A stretch of DNA of 64,000 bases, taken from assembly GCA_018697195.1 (NCBI GenBank), contig CM031858.1, positions 131,081,241 through 131,145,240 of the forward strand. Direction: 5' to 3'. This stretch comes from Certhia americana. Lineage: Eukaryota > Chordata > Aves > Passeriformes > Certhiidae. The position numbers and the translations under genes were made by a program. The notes under the pieces were generated by a model. It was not told where the DNA came from, did not search any database, and saw nothing but the letters and a program-made list of their open reading frames with translations. Below, piece after piece: positions 13,774 to 26,473 of this stretch (its first letter is position 1; each line of letters begins with the position of its first letter).

Positions 13774-14618
13774 TTTTTCTCCATGACATGATTATTTGTC
13801 ACTCAATGAAAAAAACAGTTTCTTCTTAAATAAATGAGTACACAGGCACTTTCCTGCACTTTCCTACACAAGCGGTGTGCGGGGGAGATCAACTGTCTAA
13901 GCCATAGAGGGCTGTGTTCCTAACAAGAGTGAAAGCCAAAGTCCTTCTGATTTGAATGGAGATTTCTTCTAGGTCTTCAGAGGTAAAGTCTGGACATCCT
14001 CAGTTAACTGTGTTCTTACCATCATCCTATTGGTTTATTTATTTATGTATGTTCTTCGAAATTAGGCAGGTTGCTAGCAGTAAGAGCTTTTTCTCTTCCT
14101 TGCCCATACCACAGGGTACATAAATCAAGTATTAGCAGATTGTACCACTGTTTTTCGATGATCAGAGTTCTTATCTTCTTTAGCAAAATGTGGAGTACTG
14201 GTTTTATTTTTATTTTATGCTGTGGCAGAAATTTTGGAAATTCCAGGTATTTTATGAGAAGTGCATGCATGATAGAAATATCCCAACTGATGGCACTCAA
14301 TAAATCCCCTATGCCTAATCAGGTCCAAACTTGAATAAGGTGGGGAGTGTAATAAGAATTTAGAGAATGTCAGCAACATCATTATGTATCTTGATGCTTT
14401 TTTGTATAAATATTTATAAATATTTTTTTATAAATACCTTTTAAAGAAATTCCAAGCCACAGAGTAACAATGCAGAAAAGGCCATAGTTTATGTATGTTC
14501 AGTGCAGCAGAGGACAATACTTGAAGATGATTTATCTGTATATACCCCTCCCTAGTAGCTCCTAAAGCAAATACATTAGTGACTTAGGGAGTATTAAAAG
14601 TAAGAGAACACAAAGAGT

Positions 14619-15180
14619 AGTTTGAGTTGAAAAACATCATTAAAGGTCACTTAGTCCAACCCCTCCTGTAATGAGCAGGAACTGCTTCAACTTGATCAGG
14701 TTGCTCAGAGCCCTGTCACATCTGACCTTGAATTTCTCCAGGGATGGGGCATCCACAGTCTGGGCAATCTGTGACAGCGTTTCACCACCCTCACTGTAAA
14801 AAGCATCTTCCTTAGATCTAATCTGAATCTAGCCTCCTTTAGTTCAAAACCATTGCTCCTTGTCCTTATTACCACAGGCCCTGCTAAAAAGTCTGTCCCC
14901 ATTTCTTTTAGTTACTGGATGGCTCCTCTAAGGTCTCCCTGGAGCCTTCTCTTGTCTCATAGGAGAGAAGTTCCATCCATCTGATCATTGTGGCCCACCC
15001 CTGGACCTACTTAAACATGTCCATGTCTTCACCATGCTGAGGACTTCAGAACTGGATGCAGCACTCTAGGTGGGGTCTCACAACAGGAAGGAGGGGCACA
15101 ATCACCTCCCTCGACTGGTAGTGCAATTTATTCTACTTAATGCTCAGATCAAGGCTTTTCTTGGCCATTTATCCAGGATC
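14619..15180 (-). mobile_element. CR1 LINE, antisense 3' part
   Basis: Read on the minus strand this is a CR1 3' region. It includes 'gagtgctgcatccagttctga' wording near 15050 and ends near 14619-14660 with the family's 'gttggactaagtgacctttaa' wording. On the minus strand its upstream end directly abuts the LTR fragment at 15184-15374. It carries no usable coding frame. Boundaries are good to about 10-20 bases. Confidence 0.85.
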
Positions 15181-15183
15181 TTA

Positions 15184-15374
15184 GGAATGCAGAACTTCCT
15201 TGCTTTGCTTTGCATATGTGTTCACCTTTTGCTTTCCCTATTAAATTGCCTTTATCTCAACACACAAGTGTTTTAGCTTTTATCCTCCTGATTTTCTCCC
15301 TTGTCCCCATTGGTGGAGGAGTGAGCAAGCAGCTGTGAGGGGCTTGGCTGCCAACTGAGGTTAAACCTTTACAC
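15184..15374 (-). mobile_element. Avian ERV LTR fragment (5' part), antisense
   Basis: The minus strand starts near 15374 with a variant of the GGTTTAACC...TGGCAGCCAAGC...GCTCACTCC opening that I recognise from an abundant avian endogenous-retrovirus LTR. It runs on through GTTGAGATAAAGGCAATTTA and the AAAGCAAAGCAAGGAA stretch before breaking off at about 15184. Only the first ~190 bases of the LTR are present. No retroviral coding sequence is attached. The family assignment is from memory of the motif. Confidence 0.75.
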
Positions 15375-16888
15375 CTGTTAATCTACTGTTAATCTAATCA
15401 GTTTGCTTGTACGCCTCATAGAAGCTGAACAGCTATTTGATTTCCTTGTGTGTGATCCCAATGCCTTGACTTGAAGGGAAAATATCTATTTTTACAAAGG
15501 TATAAAAGGAATGCTGTCTATGTTTTTCTAAGCTGGTCAGTCTTAAAATGACATTGAAGAAGCCTGTTAGCCATCTATAAATGGCTTCTGTCTTCTTAGA
15601 AAATACTTTATCTTTGTGATCCTCCCCATCCAGTAAGGATTTATGTTTATGTTTATAAAGTGGGAAAAAAATTACTTAAGGAAATTTTTGCCTTTAAAGT
15701 ACTGGTCTCTATTTAGATTTTAAAAGGATGATTCAAATTCTCCTTCCTGACTTGTAAGCTATATTGAGAGTGAAATGGGTTTATTTTTTTGATCTACATG
15801 TGACAGGCCATTATGATTGTCTCTACACCTACCAAACAATGTATTTCAGTTTTGCTGTGTGGGAATGTCTCAATTCTATCAAGCATGAGCAAGACATGTA
15901 GGACATAAAATTCAGGTGTTGCTGCTGTTATCTATGAATGTGACCAATCTATGATGATTTAAAAGAAACATAAAATATTGAGTCAGTAAGACCTGCACAT
16001 TGGTATGACTGAAGTGTTTGTGGTACCCAAGGAGAAGGAAAGCATAGCAGCCACTCCAGCATAGAGGGAGTGCAATAGAGCAGGTGTCCTGCTATTCTTG
16101 CTACAGATGTATCTTTAGTCATAGATCAACCATATTGATGTTTTTATTCCATTCTTTAACTTAGAAGTCCACAGGCCCATTGTATCTTTTATGCTTGAGA
16201 TAAATCATAAGAATATAGAGGCTGATCACCAAAATGTATCGTTGTGGTAAGCTATGATTTTATTTCAGTTAAGGGCAAGGTAGAAGGGAGAAAAAAAAGG
16301 TAATATATTATTCTAAAACATTGGAGATTTGGAAATTAATCTGTAGGTTTTTTACTTCTGATAGCCTCTTTATTTTTAATACTATGTAATAAGTCATTTA
16401 TTCAGATAACAAGGAAGGAGGCACAATTTCATTTGTGTAACAGTTCTCCTTCATTTTAAAATTGCCTACCCACCCCTCTGTACGTTGCACTCATCATAAA
16501 ACAGTTTTCTAGCCCACTTGCTATTTTATCATGTCTTTTCAATACATATTTGGGCTGTGATCTGAAAGACTACTGATTTAGTGAAGATGATACCTTGCTT
16601 AGGAACCAGTAGTTTTTAAGGAGCAAATCAAAGTATTTAAACCTACTTTTAAAAACTTTTGTAACTTGAATACAGTACTTCTTTTTTTTTCTAATAAAAG
16701 CATGCATTGAGAATATTCTTAGCAATTTTACTTCTGAATACTGGATTTGTTTGCTGTTCTTTGGTCAGATTAGTTCTGTTGTTAATAACAGGTAGATAAA
16801 TACTTATCGCTTTCAGATTAAGATAATGAGGAAATTAAATTTTCCTCTATAGACTTTGTTTGAATTTAAAACAACTGCCTCCATAGCT

Positions 16889-16917
<29 letters not shown>
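16889..16917. repeat. (TA)n microsatellite followed by poly-T
   Basis: About nine TA dinucleotides followed by a run of T. Simple sequence inside a CPQ intron, likely length-polymorphic. Confidence 0.9.
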
Positions 16918-16919
<2 letters not shown>

Positions 16920-17907
16920 GTTGCCCATTTAATTTCAGTAAAACACAGAAATTAATTTGCTGGCAGGAATCCGTGAGATGGGAAGAGCTGATACCCCATG
17001 TCCTGGACTGGAAAGACCAAAGCTCACCAGGGCTTTTTTACTTCCCCAGCTTCAATGGACAGATGCAATGATGGGCAGAGAGGGGGCCATAAGAATCTCA
17101 AATGTCTTTTCCACAAGTGAGCTGAGACTATCTCAAGCTCCTGGAGAGCAGGAGCTGAGGTTACACCCATCTGAGCCAACCATGAGGACCCCCTGATCAC
17201 TGGCCCAAATCCCCCTTGGGGCAGCAGTGGCAGACTAAAGCAGCTCAGTTTTTGCCTGGGAAGAGCCAGAAGATGCTGCTTTCCTGTCTTCAGCATTTTT
17301 TTCCTACCAAAAAATTTTCCTGCCATTTTTTCCTACCAAAGCTATACTCACAGGCATGGTATGGTGGTCTGGAGATTGGACTTTACTTTGCATTTTTGAT
17401 ATGACAGATAAACCTTTTTCCACTTAAACTGCAGTGCTGCTGGAACCATACTACAGCACTGGCCTCTGTTTCATATCAGCACTTTTTCTTTTTACAGCCA
17501 CCGCTTCTAACTGCAGACACATTTGGGGTTATTTTGGGCTTAAATATTTCTGACTTCAAACCGTTAGCTATTTTATTATTTCAATTTTACCTCATAAACC
17601 ATCTGACTAATTTGAAAAGCAAAGGAGGTTAATCCTTTACTGTTGTGATTTAGGAGAGCAGGGAATCCACTGGGAGGTGTGCAGAAGGTTGTCTTTAATG
17701 AAGTTTGACAACCTTACTGTTTACAGTCAACAGATCAAGGTTCAAAAACCACACCTTTAAACTTGTTTGCACTTCTTTATGAAATACTGGAAAATCCAAG
17801 CTCTTTTATTCATATTTGGGGTATTCCTTCTATATTCTGCCTTTAGTTCTGAGGATTGCTAGCATGTAGTTTTGGGAAAGAAATCTTCAGATCACTTTCA
17901 TTGTGTC

Positions 17908-17920
17908 AAAAAAAAAAAAA
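17908..17920. repeat. Poly-A run (13 A)
   Basis: Thirteen consecutive A in intronic sequence. I see no retroposon body upstream, so it is listed only as a homopolymer. Confidence 0.8.
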
Positions 17921-18940
17921 TAATGAAAAACAAGTCTATTGGCAATCTTCAACCCTTTAAGTTAGGAAATAAGTTTTGAGAGTGATACTGATATTATTTC
18001 TCCTCAGAACAGAAATGTGTGTGTGGTACTTTATGCTTTATCACTTGTGATAATCTCCTCATGTTTTTTCTTTATTTTTTTCTCTAACATAATTAGCATT
18101 CCACTGCAGAGAGAACAGCTTTTTCATTATCTGTTTGCTCTTCCATGCTCTCAAGTTTCTCTCAATGTATTAATTTATGAATAGAAACAACCAAATAAAT
18201 AGAGGGAAGCAACTTCTATCTGATCAGTTCTGCCATAACAAAAACGGTTTCAAAATTTATCTGAGAACTTATCTTTCTGTCTGAGCTACCATAGCAAAAT
18301 AGAAAATGGCTTCATGTTCGCCTTGTTTCAGAAAGTTGTGCATACATTTAGCAGCTGACTCTCTCAGATTCCAAAGTACAGATTGCTGCTTTTCATTTCT
18401 CTGATAAAAAGCAAAACAATATTACTTAGCCCCTCAGTTCTTGAAATGGAAAAACATTTCCCATAAAAATACAGCAGCTCATTTTCAATTAATTGTAATA
18501 AATTAACCGTGATAAAGCAATGGCAGTTTTCATGAAAATTTGATTTGGATCTGCTACAAGAGATGTGTATTACTTATGGCAGACCACCATAATGACAGCA
18601 GCACATGTTTCAGGAATCTATCAAGGTAGTTACTTTTCTGATGTGGTTTTCAGACACTTTCAGTATATATGTTCCTGAAATGTGCTTTTCTTGTGCTACT
18701 GCAACTGGTAACAGCACCTCAACTGCTCACTTTTTTTCCTCATGTGACTTCTCCCTGCACCCCAGTCTTTCTCCCTAAACAAGAAAAAATATTCTAGACA
18801 GAAAAAAACCTTGATATAGGTTGTGTTTGGTTTGTGGAAATACAGGCTTTTCATCCATTGGAGGCTGGAGACCAATGCAAAAAATGCTCAGAATATCTCT
18901 GTATTTAATATTGAAAACAATATTAAAAACTGTGTTTTAG

Positions 18941-19032
18941 GACTTCGTCCAAAGAGGACACTGCGCTTGGTGCTATGGACAGGAGAAGAGCAAGGAGGAG
19001 TAGGTGCCAAGCAGTACTATCAGTTGCACAAG
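18941..19032 (+). CDS. CPQ: CPQ exon with catalytic EEQ motif
   Basis: Coding exon of 92 bases. The single G left by the previous exon joins its first two bases to make Gly. The peptide is (G)LRPKRTLRLVLWTGEEQGG followed by VGAKQYYQLHK, closely matching CPQ. The Glu-Glu pair in WTGEEQ supplies the M28 general base and a metal ligand. The acceptor is TGTGTTTTAG, preceded by an AT-rich tract. The donor is AAG|GTAAGT, a full consensus, and the exon ends in phase 0. No disruption is seen. Confidence 0.97.
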
Positions 19033-22000
19033 GTAAGTATGTCTTTTCACCATTTTCTTGACAGCACTTTTCTCCCCAGTCTTATGACTTGACTACTATT
19101 TTTTGTCAAGATACTCCACTAAATTCCTAACCAAAACCAGTGATTCCAGTTGTGCTTGAAAGTATATTTTCTGAGTTTAATCATAAAGGTAAACCTAATT
19201 TTACATTTAACAGTAAGTGATGCAACCACACATGTGCGTATTCCACTTGACCTAAGATACTCTGTCACGAAAGTGTTCTGAAAGAGATATTTCATGATAT
19301 CTGCCATAGCTTTCAAACATAGCAAACCTTCTGAGAATGAATGATGAATGGTACACATGTGTTTGCAATATAAATAAACTTGGTTTGCCTTACATATTTC
19401 TACTTCATTGAATTTTCCTATATTTTACAACGTAAAACATAAAATAATGCAAAGGAAAATATTTGCTAGGTTATCTCGATAGTGTGTAGTCAATAACGTA
19501 CTTTGCCAGTTGTTCGTTTTGTGGGATCTGGAACATCCTATAAGGTCAATTTCTGGTGATGCAGAGAACATACAAACTCTATGACTTACAGCTGTGAGGA
19601 TAAAAATGTAGCATCTCTCTCTCCTGCCAACAACTGCCATTTCAAAATACATCAAGAGATAAAGGGCAGTTGCCAAAACTATTTTGGAGATAAGTCTTTG
19701 GAATATGTGTGTGTTAGGGATATTTTTCCACAGAAAAATTATGCTGTACCTGTATAACTATTCTAAAGTAATCTTTTCTTCTTATCCCTAATTAAGTAGT
19801 ATAACTCTCAACAATGGTTAATACATCCAAGGCAAGGATGTGCCTAGGAAGTTACCTGCTCTACAACAGCATGAAAGCACACTTACAAGCAATTCTTAAG
19901 AGCTTTTTTAATGCTAAGCAACCTATCAGAACAAAGAAATGGAAACCTCACTTTCAATCAAATTCATTGTGATGAACCAAATTAGATCAAATTGCATCTG
20001 CAATAGAATTGTTAGAGAGAGATTTAGAGCAGTTGGAGTTTTCTGACTAACTGATGAACTACCAAATATTTCCCACTAACTAGTTTCATATTGCTAAGTA
20101 TATTTAACTACCCATGTATAATTTTGTACCTCCTTGTGTCTCCAAATTCTAGAGATAACTCAGCTCTGTCATTTCTTTGGAAGGGGTACCCAAGAGCTTG
20201 CTTTCTCAGCTTCAGGGAGGTGACAGGTTGCTGTTTAGTATATATTAAGGACTCTGGATTTACCACTGGTACCCTGATATTCAGCAGGATTGAACTAGAA
20301 TAAAATATTCTGGAATAATTAGCACATGAAAGAGATGCTTCTTATGTACAGAACTGCATTTTGGAGAAGCTGGAAGGATGTGCCTAATGCACACCACTCA
20401 TCAGAAGTGTATCTGAAGATTTACCTCTGTAGATGTCCATGTTGGACAGTAAGATCCATCCTATGGTGGCGATGTCAGCCACACATGAAATTGTCTCATG
20501 CATGTCTCATCTTTTGCCAAAATGGCTTTGTTTCACTGTTGTCTCAAAGATTTCTATTCAGAAATATTACCAAATAGCAGACGAAGCAGGGAAGTATAAG
20601 GATCAAATAGGGAAGTATAAAGCAGGCAGGGTGTTGTTTGCAAGATATTTGGTTACTATGCTTTTTAAAAAGTTGAGACAAAGATGTGTCTTAGTTCTTG
20701 CTCTGCTGGTGAGATTCCATCTGGATATTGTGCTCTGCAAAGAAAGCCCTGTCTGACTTAACAGTTTGTAATTTACATGGAGAATTTAAGCAGAAATGAC
20801 ATCCGTCTGTTGTTTGTTGTTCTTGTTTCCCCCCTGCCATGTGATCTGGCATAATTATAAATCGATTTTACTATAGGATGTTACATTACTCATAATAATG
20901 AAATAAAGTTGATTAATACTGTACATTAAATTTAGCATGAAAAATAACTTAACCTTTTAATGATTTACTTGCTCAAATTTCTGGCAATTAGGATAGTATG
21001 GCACACACATTGCTTGCTGATGGTAATGAGTACAAGTTAAATAAGAGTGGTATTTAAAGATGCCTTGTAAAATGAAAGACAGCCTGTATGACTCATCTAC
21101 ATAGCTGGACTTATGAGTTTAGTTTGCTACAAACAAGTAGAAATATGAATGCAGTAATTCAGCACAGGCAGACACGGATTTCCTTGACATTGTAAATTAC
21201 CTCCTCATGTCAGTGGAAATGTGGCAAGGGAGAAGAAATGAAGACAATATAGTACTGGACAAGTACAGCTGCTCTTATTTTTGTAACATTTATTATTTCT
21301 TTCAATTTAAGTTCAGGTCCTTCTTCCTCATTCATCATTGAAGGTTGTCACTGCTAGAAAGTGGATAAGTTATTGCAGAAATAACTGAGATAGCAGTGTA
21401 GTGGTTTTACTGTGGTGCCAATAATTAACACGTATCCCTGTGTAATAGCATTATTTATAACACCAGTTTTTCTCTAGATCCCAGTATTATAATTTCTGAT
21501 TATTAAAGGTAGTGGTAGGTTATATTAGCTGTTCAGAGCTTTATGAGAATGTAAGAGCTGCCATATTTGTTGATCAAAAGTTCTAGTGCTCTAGACAGTC
21601 TAGTGCTGTCCTTTTTCTGATAGCATCCAGTAAATATGTGCTTAGGACAAGCACATTTTCCCAGCTGCAGGCAGGTGAAGCTCAGACATGTATTACTCAC
21701 ACAACCATGCTTTCAGTCTAACAGATATTTTTCGGTAGATCATCACATGGTCCTTGTCCATTGTTCTTTTTGCATGAGTTTTCTAAGCCATTTCCAAGAG
21801 TTGAAAGTCCTGTATATTCCAGCAGTTTCAGTGTCTCCATTAGTGCAAGGGTACCTGACACCCACCAGGACATCACAGAGCACCTGCTCAGTTTTGCCTA
21901 TGGGGTAGAAGCCTCTCGGGGGAATTACCAGCACCTTTGCTTCCAAAGGAGGTACCTGTTGAAGTGCTCACTGCTTTTAGCTGTCAGCCAATAATTAGAT

Positions 22001-23824
22001 TTAATCCCAGATTAGAAAAAGAGTTGATTTTCCTTAACATTGAAGATCCTTATCTTGATAAAGAGCAGTGAAGTTAAAGGATTTAAGTGCAAATCAGACT
22101 GCAAAGCTTGTTTGACACTACATCTGTAATCTTCTTCCAGTGCTTAGTGTTGTGTTACCCTGTTGCGGAGTAGGGCTCTTATGTACAGACAATACAGTAA
22201 ATAACTTCAGAATCATGAAACATTGCAACAGTACTTTCTTATACAAGTTAAACTGAAGAACTAGAGGAGCATATTTCTAGAGTGCCTCATGGTGCAACTC
22301 TTCAGTACAGATTCTGCTACAACCTTTAACAATGATACCTGAGTGCCCTCAGCCAGGATTAAGTTTTTTGTGTGTTTACTCTCACGCTGTCTTCATGACA
22401 GGAGAAAGAAATATATGTAATGAATGAAGTGTCTGTCCTCCTTTTCATTGCTTTGGACTAGATTCTGTGAAAGGTCTGTGTACCATGAAACAAGGTTACA
22501 ATTATTTACCCAGCTGAATTAAGGGACTATGAATGACAGATAATATTTATTTTGGAATAGAGGTATTGCATACAACCCCTTGGGAAAGCAAATACATTTT
22601 GTAATGAGAAGACTAAGAGGTCCTAGGCCACGTTCACATTTACTTTAGTAACTTGGTTGTGATCACTGGAGACATTATTATGTTATGAATTTAATTCAAA
22701 CCCCATTACAGAAGTAATTCTCAATATTTCTGCATGTTGGTATTCTTATCTTAATGATATTTACAGTAGTTGCCTCAGTTTCTGGTGCAAATACCATGCA
22801 GTATTTAAAATTTTTAGTAAAGGTTTAACTGCACTAAAAAAAATATCAATCTTCTGTGTTTACTTTGGTTTCTTTTTGTATTTATTACAAAGATCGGATA
22901 TTTTGTTCAAATTGTATCTGCATGAAAACAGGACTTTCTGAAATTCTGGCATTTCTTTTATGCTAGTTTAAGTAGTCTTTGTTGATGCTCATGTAAGATT
23001 TCTACTGTGATTTCCTAATGAGTTGCTTTCTCTAAGAAGCAAATATCAAAAAACATCTTGTCACTTTCAGGTGAAATGTGTCTTCTCCAGAAAATATTGT
23101 TTCTTCAAAACTGTAGTCATCAGAAGACATTATATCCTGAGGTTTCACCAAGTAGTCTGGTGAAATGTAAGACATGAGTTTGTGTCTGATTTGAGCCAAA
23201 CATTTAAAGGACTTTAATGGAGATTCTTTTATCCCAGCAAAAGTTGTTGTCCGTTAGCCTTTTGACTTTCCTCAGGCAATACTCTCTGTAATCAAAATTT
23301 ATGCAAAATTACTGCTTCCTTTTTAGGTCACTGATGTCCTGTTGATTCCTTTCATTGTAAAGGGAGAGAAATGCGGAAAGAGTGAAATGTCCATTTGCAA
23401 AACTACAGAAAGAAAGTAATCACACTTTATTCTCCAGTATCCCAACAGGCAGTAGCACCACTGATTGCAATAACAGTAAAGATAGCATGTTACAAAATTA
23501 TCTTTTATACCAGGTCTAGGTCTGTAGAAACTCCTACTTCTTAGTATTTAGGAATAAGCTTCCTTGTGAAAGCTGAAGAGAAATACAGATGTTGCTAAAA
23601 AAACAAACCCAAGTTTATTCCTTACACTGCCTGAAGGATGGAAGACCCCAAATCAGTCATGACAGTGTGTCTCCTGGATATCTAGTCTTCCTTTCGTGTA
23701 GATACATGAAACACATGTCTAGTGTTAGAAAAACTACTCTCTGTGCATCTTTCCTCTCTTTCTCTCAAGCAAATAGCAGAGCTGCCAGTTGAATCTAGTA
23801 GAGACATCTTCTGAGGATCGCCGC

Positions 23825-23904
23825 TTCCAGTGCGTGCTTCACCCATCCAAAGGTCCTTGGTCCATTCCAGTGCATGCTTCACCCATCCAAAGGTCCTTGG
23901 TCCA
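23825..23904. repeat. 40-bp tandem duplication
   Basis: Two adjacent 40-base units (23825-23864 and 23865-23904), each beginning TTCCAGTG and ending CTTGGTCCA. They differ at one position (TGCGTGC versus TGCATGC). Such near-identity implies a recent slippage or duplication event. It is intronic with no coding role seen. Confidence 0.95.
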
Positions 23905-25764
23905 CTGGGATGTTTGTTGTAAGAAAGTTGGCTTGCTTCTATCAAAACTCCCTGCAGCTGTGAAAGACATAGAAAATTATGTATGTGCTGTGATAATTTC
24001 TAAGGTGTTGCAAACTTGTTTTCACTTATCTTTTGTTGAAAGTTGCAGAAATATTCAACATCATCTTTGTTTGAAAGATGTAAACCACAATTTTTAATTT
24101 TGGCATTGCTGCCTATTTTCTAGTGAAAACCCAAATCCTGTCAAGAGGAAAGTGGTGGGATGATCATTCAGAGCCATAGACATTGTTTTGATGCCTTTGT
24201 ATTTGAGCAGTAAAAGGTCTAAAGTTATGGAACGTTTTCCAGGCAGAGCATTTCTCTTTGATATGTCCCTTTGTCAAAGAGAAAACCTCCCAAGACTTCA
24301 GGCATATCTTACTTAGGCTGCTGCCAAGTTCAGAGATGTCTGTTTTTTCTTGTCCATCATCCCAGGGAACTTACAGTACTGAATGGTCATCTCTGTGAGT
24401 GCTGGCAAATCACGGCAGAGGAAACAGTTGTGGTATTGTACAAGGCAAGACGTGGCACTAGTATGTTTTACTGAGTAAAGTGCTAATAAGTACATGACCA
24501 AATTGCTTCAGGGCTGTTGAAGTTACTGGGACTTTTGTCATTGGCTTCTCAGAGGTCAGAATTTGTAACTGTCCTACAGAACAAACCCCTAAACCTGTAG
24601 ACTCTTTTACATACTGCTTTCCCATAAAATGTGTCAGGAGAATATTTTATCTTGTAACAAAAGAAGGAGCCTTTTTCATACATTGTTATCTAGCAAAAAT
24701 TAGGCTAATCTTAGGGTTTACATCAGATTTCTCCCATATAATGATGGGATAATTTACAAAAATGAATAACTCACAGTGTTCCCAATCTTCCCTGTCTTCA
24801 TTCAAAAAGAGTGTAAATGCGATGATCATGCTTGAGGCTGGTGGTTATTATGCCTTGATGCTGGCACATTTCTGCTTCCTAACAGCTGTTGTGGTGTTTT
24901 TTATCTAGTTTCAATTTATGCTATTTTGCTTCATTAAATTACCTTCATACTAAACAGCAACTCAAAATTATACTACATCATGTTTATATATTGCTGAACA
25001 CTTAGAGGATGTTATTAATTTTGCTTTTATTTCTTTTCTAGCTGTCACATGCACTTAGGTGTTTCCAGTGGTTTTTTTCTATCTTTACTGTAATCTTAGT
25101 AGCCAGCCTAACAAATCTGGGTGCTGATTTAAACCTTTTTTTAGTACTACAAGTGGGATGACCATCGCTTCCCTGTGAGTTCTACAACATTGCTGCCATG
25201 CTATACTCATTTCCTGATTGCTCTGGGACAAATACTGGAATACAAGTGTTGTTTCTTTAAGTTAAGTGTAAATCAATAACAGAAAGCTGAAAACACAATG
25301 TCAGATTAACTGATGTCCTTTATCACTGGAACAAATGAACCATTAGTCAAGGACAGTGCTTTGTCATTACAGACTTAAGTATTTTTCCTGTAAAGTGGTG
25401 ATTCTTCTCAGTGGAATGAAAAAGAAAACCAGTAAATGAGCTGTTGGACGAGTAATACTCTATTTTAAGCAGCTCCAAAGTACTGAAGGCCTTTAGGATA
25501 GTTGTTCCCTGCATTAACCTTTCAGGTATATCCCTGCTTTAGCTGAAAAAGAAGGATTGCCATCAGTGACTCAGTGGATTAGTTATGAGATGTTTCAGTC
25601 TAGTTTAACATCTGGTAAGAATTAACAATGGGGATTTTCACTGAATAAGTAGCTACTGTAAGGTATAACTGCTTGGGATTGCCAGTGTCTATCCTAGAAG
25701 GAAGAGGTGTCCTACCAACAGAAGTACCATATTACTCAGTGGAAAGAGTTTACTGTAATTAGAG

Positions 25765-26473
25765 GCTAAATGACAGACCCCAGAAGGTGGGACAGTAATC
25801 AGTGGCACAAGGTCTGCTTGGAGGCTTGTCATTGGTGGTGTACCCCAGGGTTCAATACTGGGCCCAGTATTGTTTAACTTTTCACCAATAACTTGGGTGA
25901 AGGGACAGAAGCCCTTGAGGCCAAGAAGGCCAAAGGTATCCTGGGGTGCACTAGGATGAGCACAGGCAGCAGGTTGACGGAGTTGATCCTGCGCCTCTGT
26001 GCAGACCTGGTGAGGCCCCAACTGAAGCACAGCATCCAGTTCTGGGCTCCTCAGTACAAAAGAGATGTGTAGCTCCTGGAGCAGGTCCAACAAAGGGTGA
26101 AAAAGATGATAAGGTGAGAAGACAGCTGAGAGAAGATCTCATCAATGTCTATAAGTATCTGAAGGGAGGGTGTCAAGAGGATGGACCAGGCTCTTCTCAA
26201 TGATGCCAAGCAGTAGGACAAGACGGAATGGGCAGAAACTGATGCACAGTAAGTTCCACTTGAACATGGTGAAGAAACTTTTTTATTTGTGCGGGTACAG
26301 TGGAACAGGCTGCTCAGAGAGGCTGTGAAGTCTCCCTCGCTGGAGTTATTCAAGAACCATCTGGACACCACCCTGTGCCATGTGCTCTGGGATGGCCCTG
26401 CTTGAGCAGGGAGGCTGGACTAGACAATCTGCTGTGGTCCCTTCCAACCTTATCCATTCTGTGAGTCTGTGAT
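25765..26473 (+). mobile_element. CR1 LINE 3' part with internal deletions
   Basis: Sense CR1. The reverse-transcriptase phrase GVPQGSILGPVLFN is readable around 25835-25880. The text then jumps, near 25920, to the downstream 'AKKAKGILGCTRMSTGS' region without the FADD catalytic box. It continues through 'LRPQLKHSIQFWAPQYKRDV'-like sequence to the 3' tail 'ccttccaaccttatccattctgtgagtctgtga' (given in part), ending at 26473. The frames are broken. The 5' boundary is approximate. Confidence 0.85.

Larger units (their letters stand above)
4341..18940 (+). other. CPQ: CPQ intron, 14.6 kb
   Basis: Runs from donor GTAAAC to acceptor TGTGTTTTAG. It holds CR1 pieces at 12.8-13.8 kb and 14.6-15.2 kb, an LTR fragment at 15.2-15.4 kb, a C/A-rich tract at 5491-5545 and a TA microsatellite near 16.9 kb. 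Open frames of 113-151 codons at 8632-8973, 11235-11690 and 11934-12353 have low-complexity or unfamiliar translations and no splice context, so I do not call them genes. The rest is AT-rich intronic sequence with nothing I can name. Confidence 0.9.
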
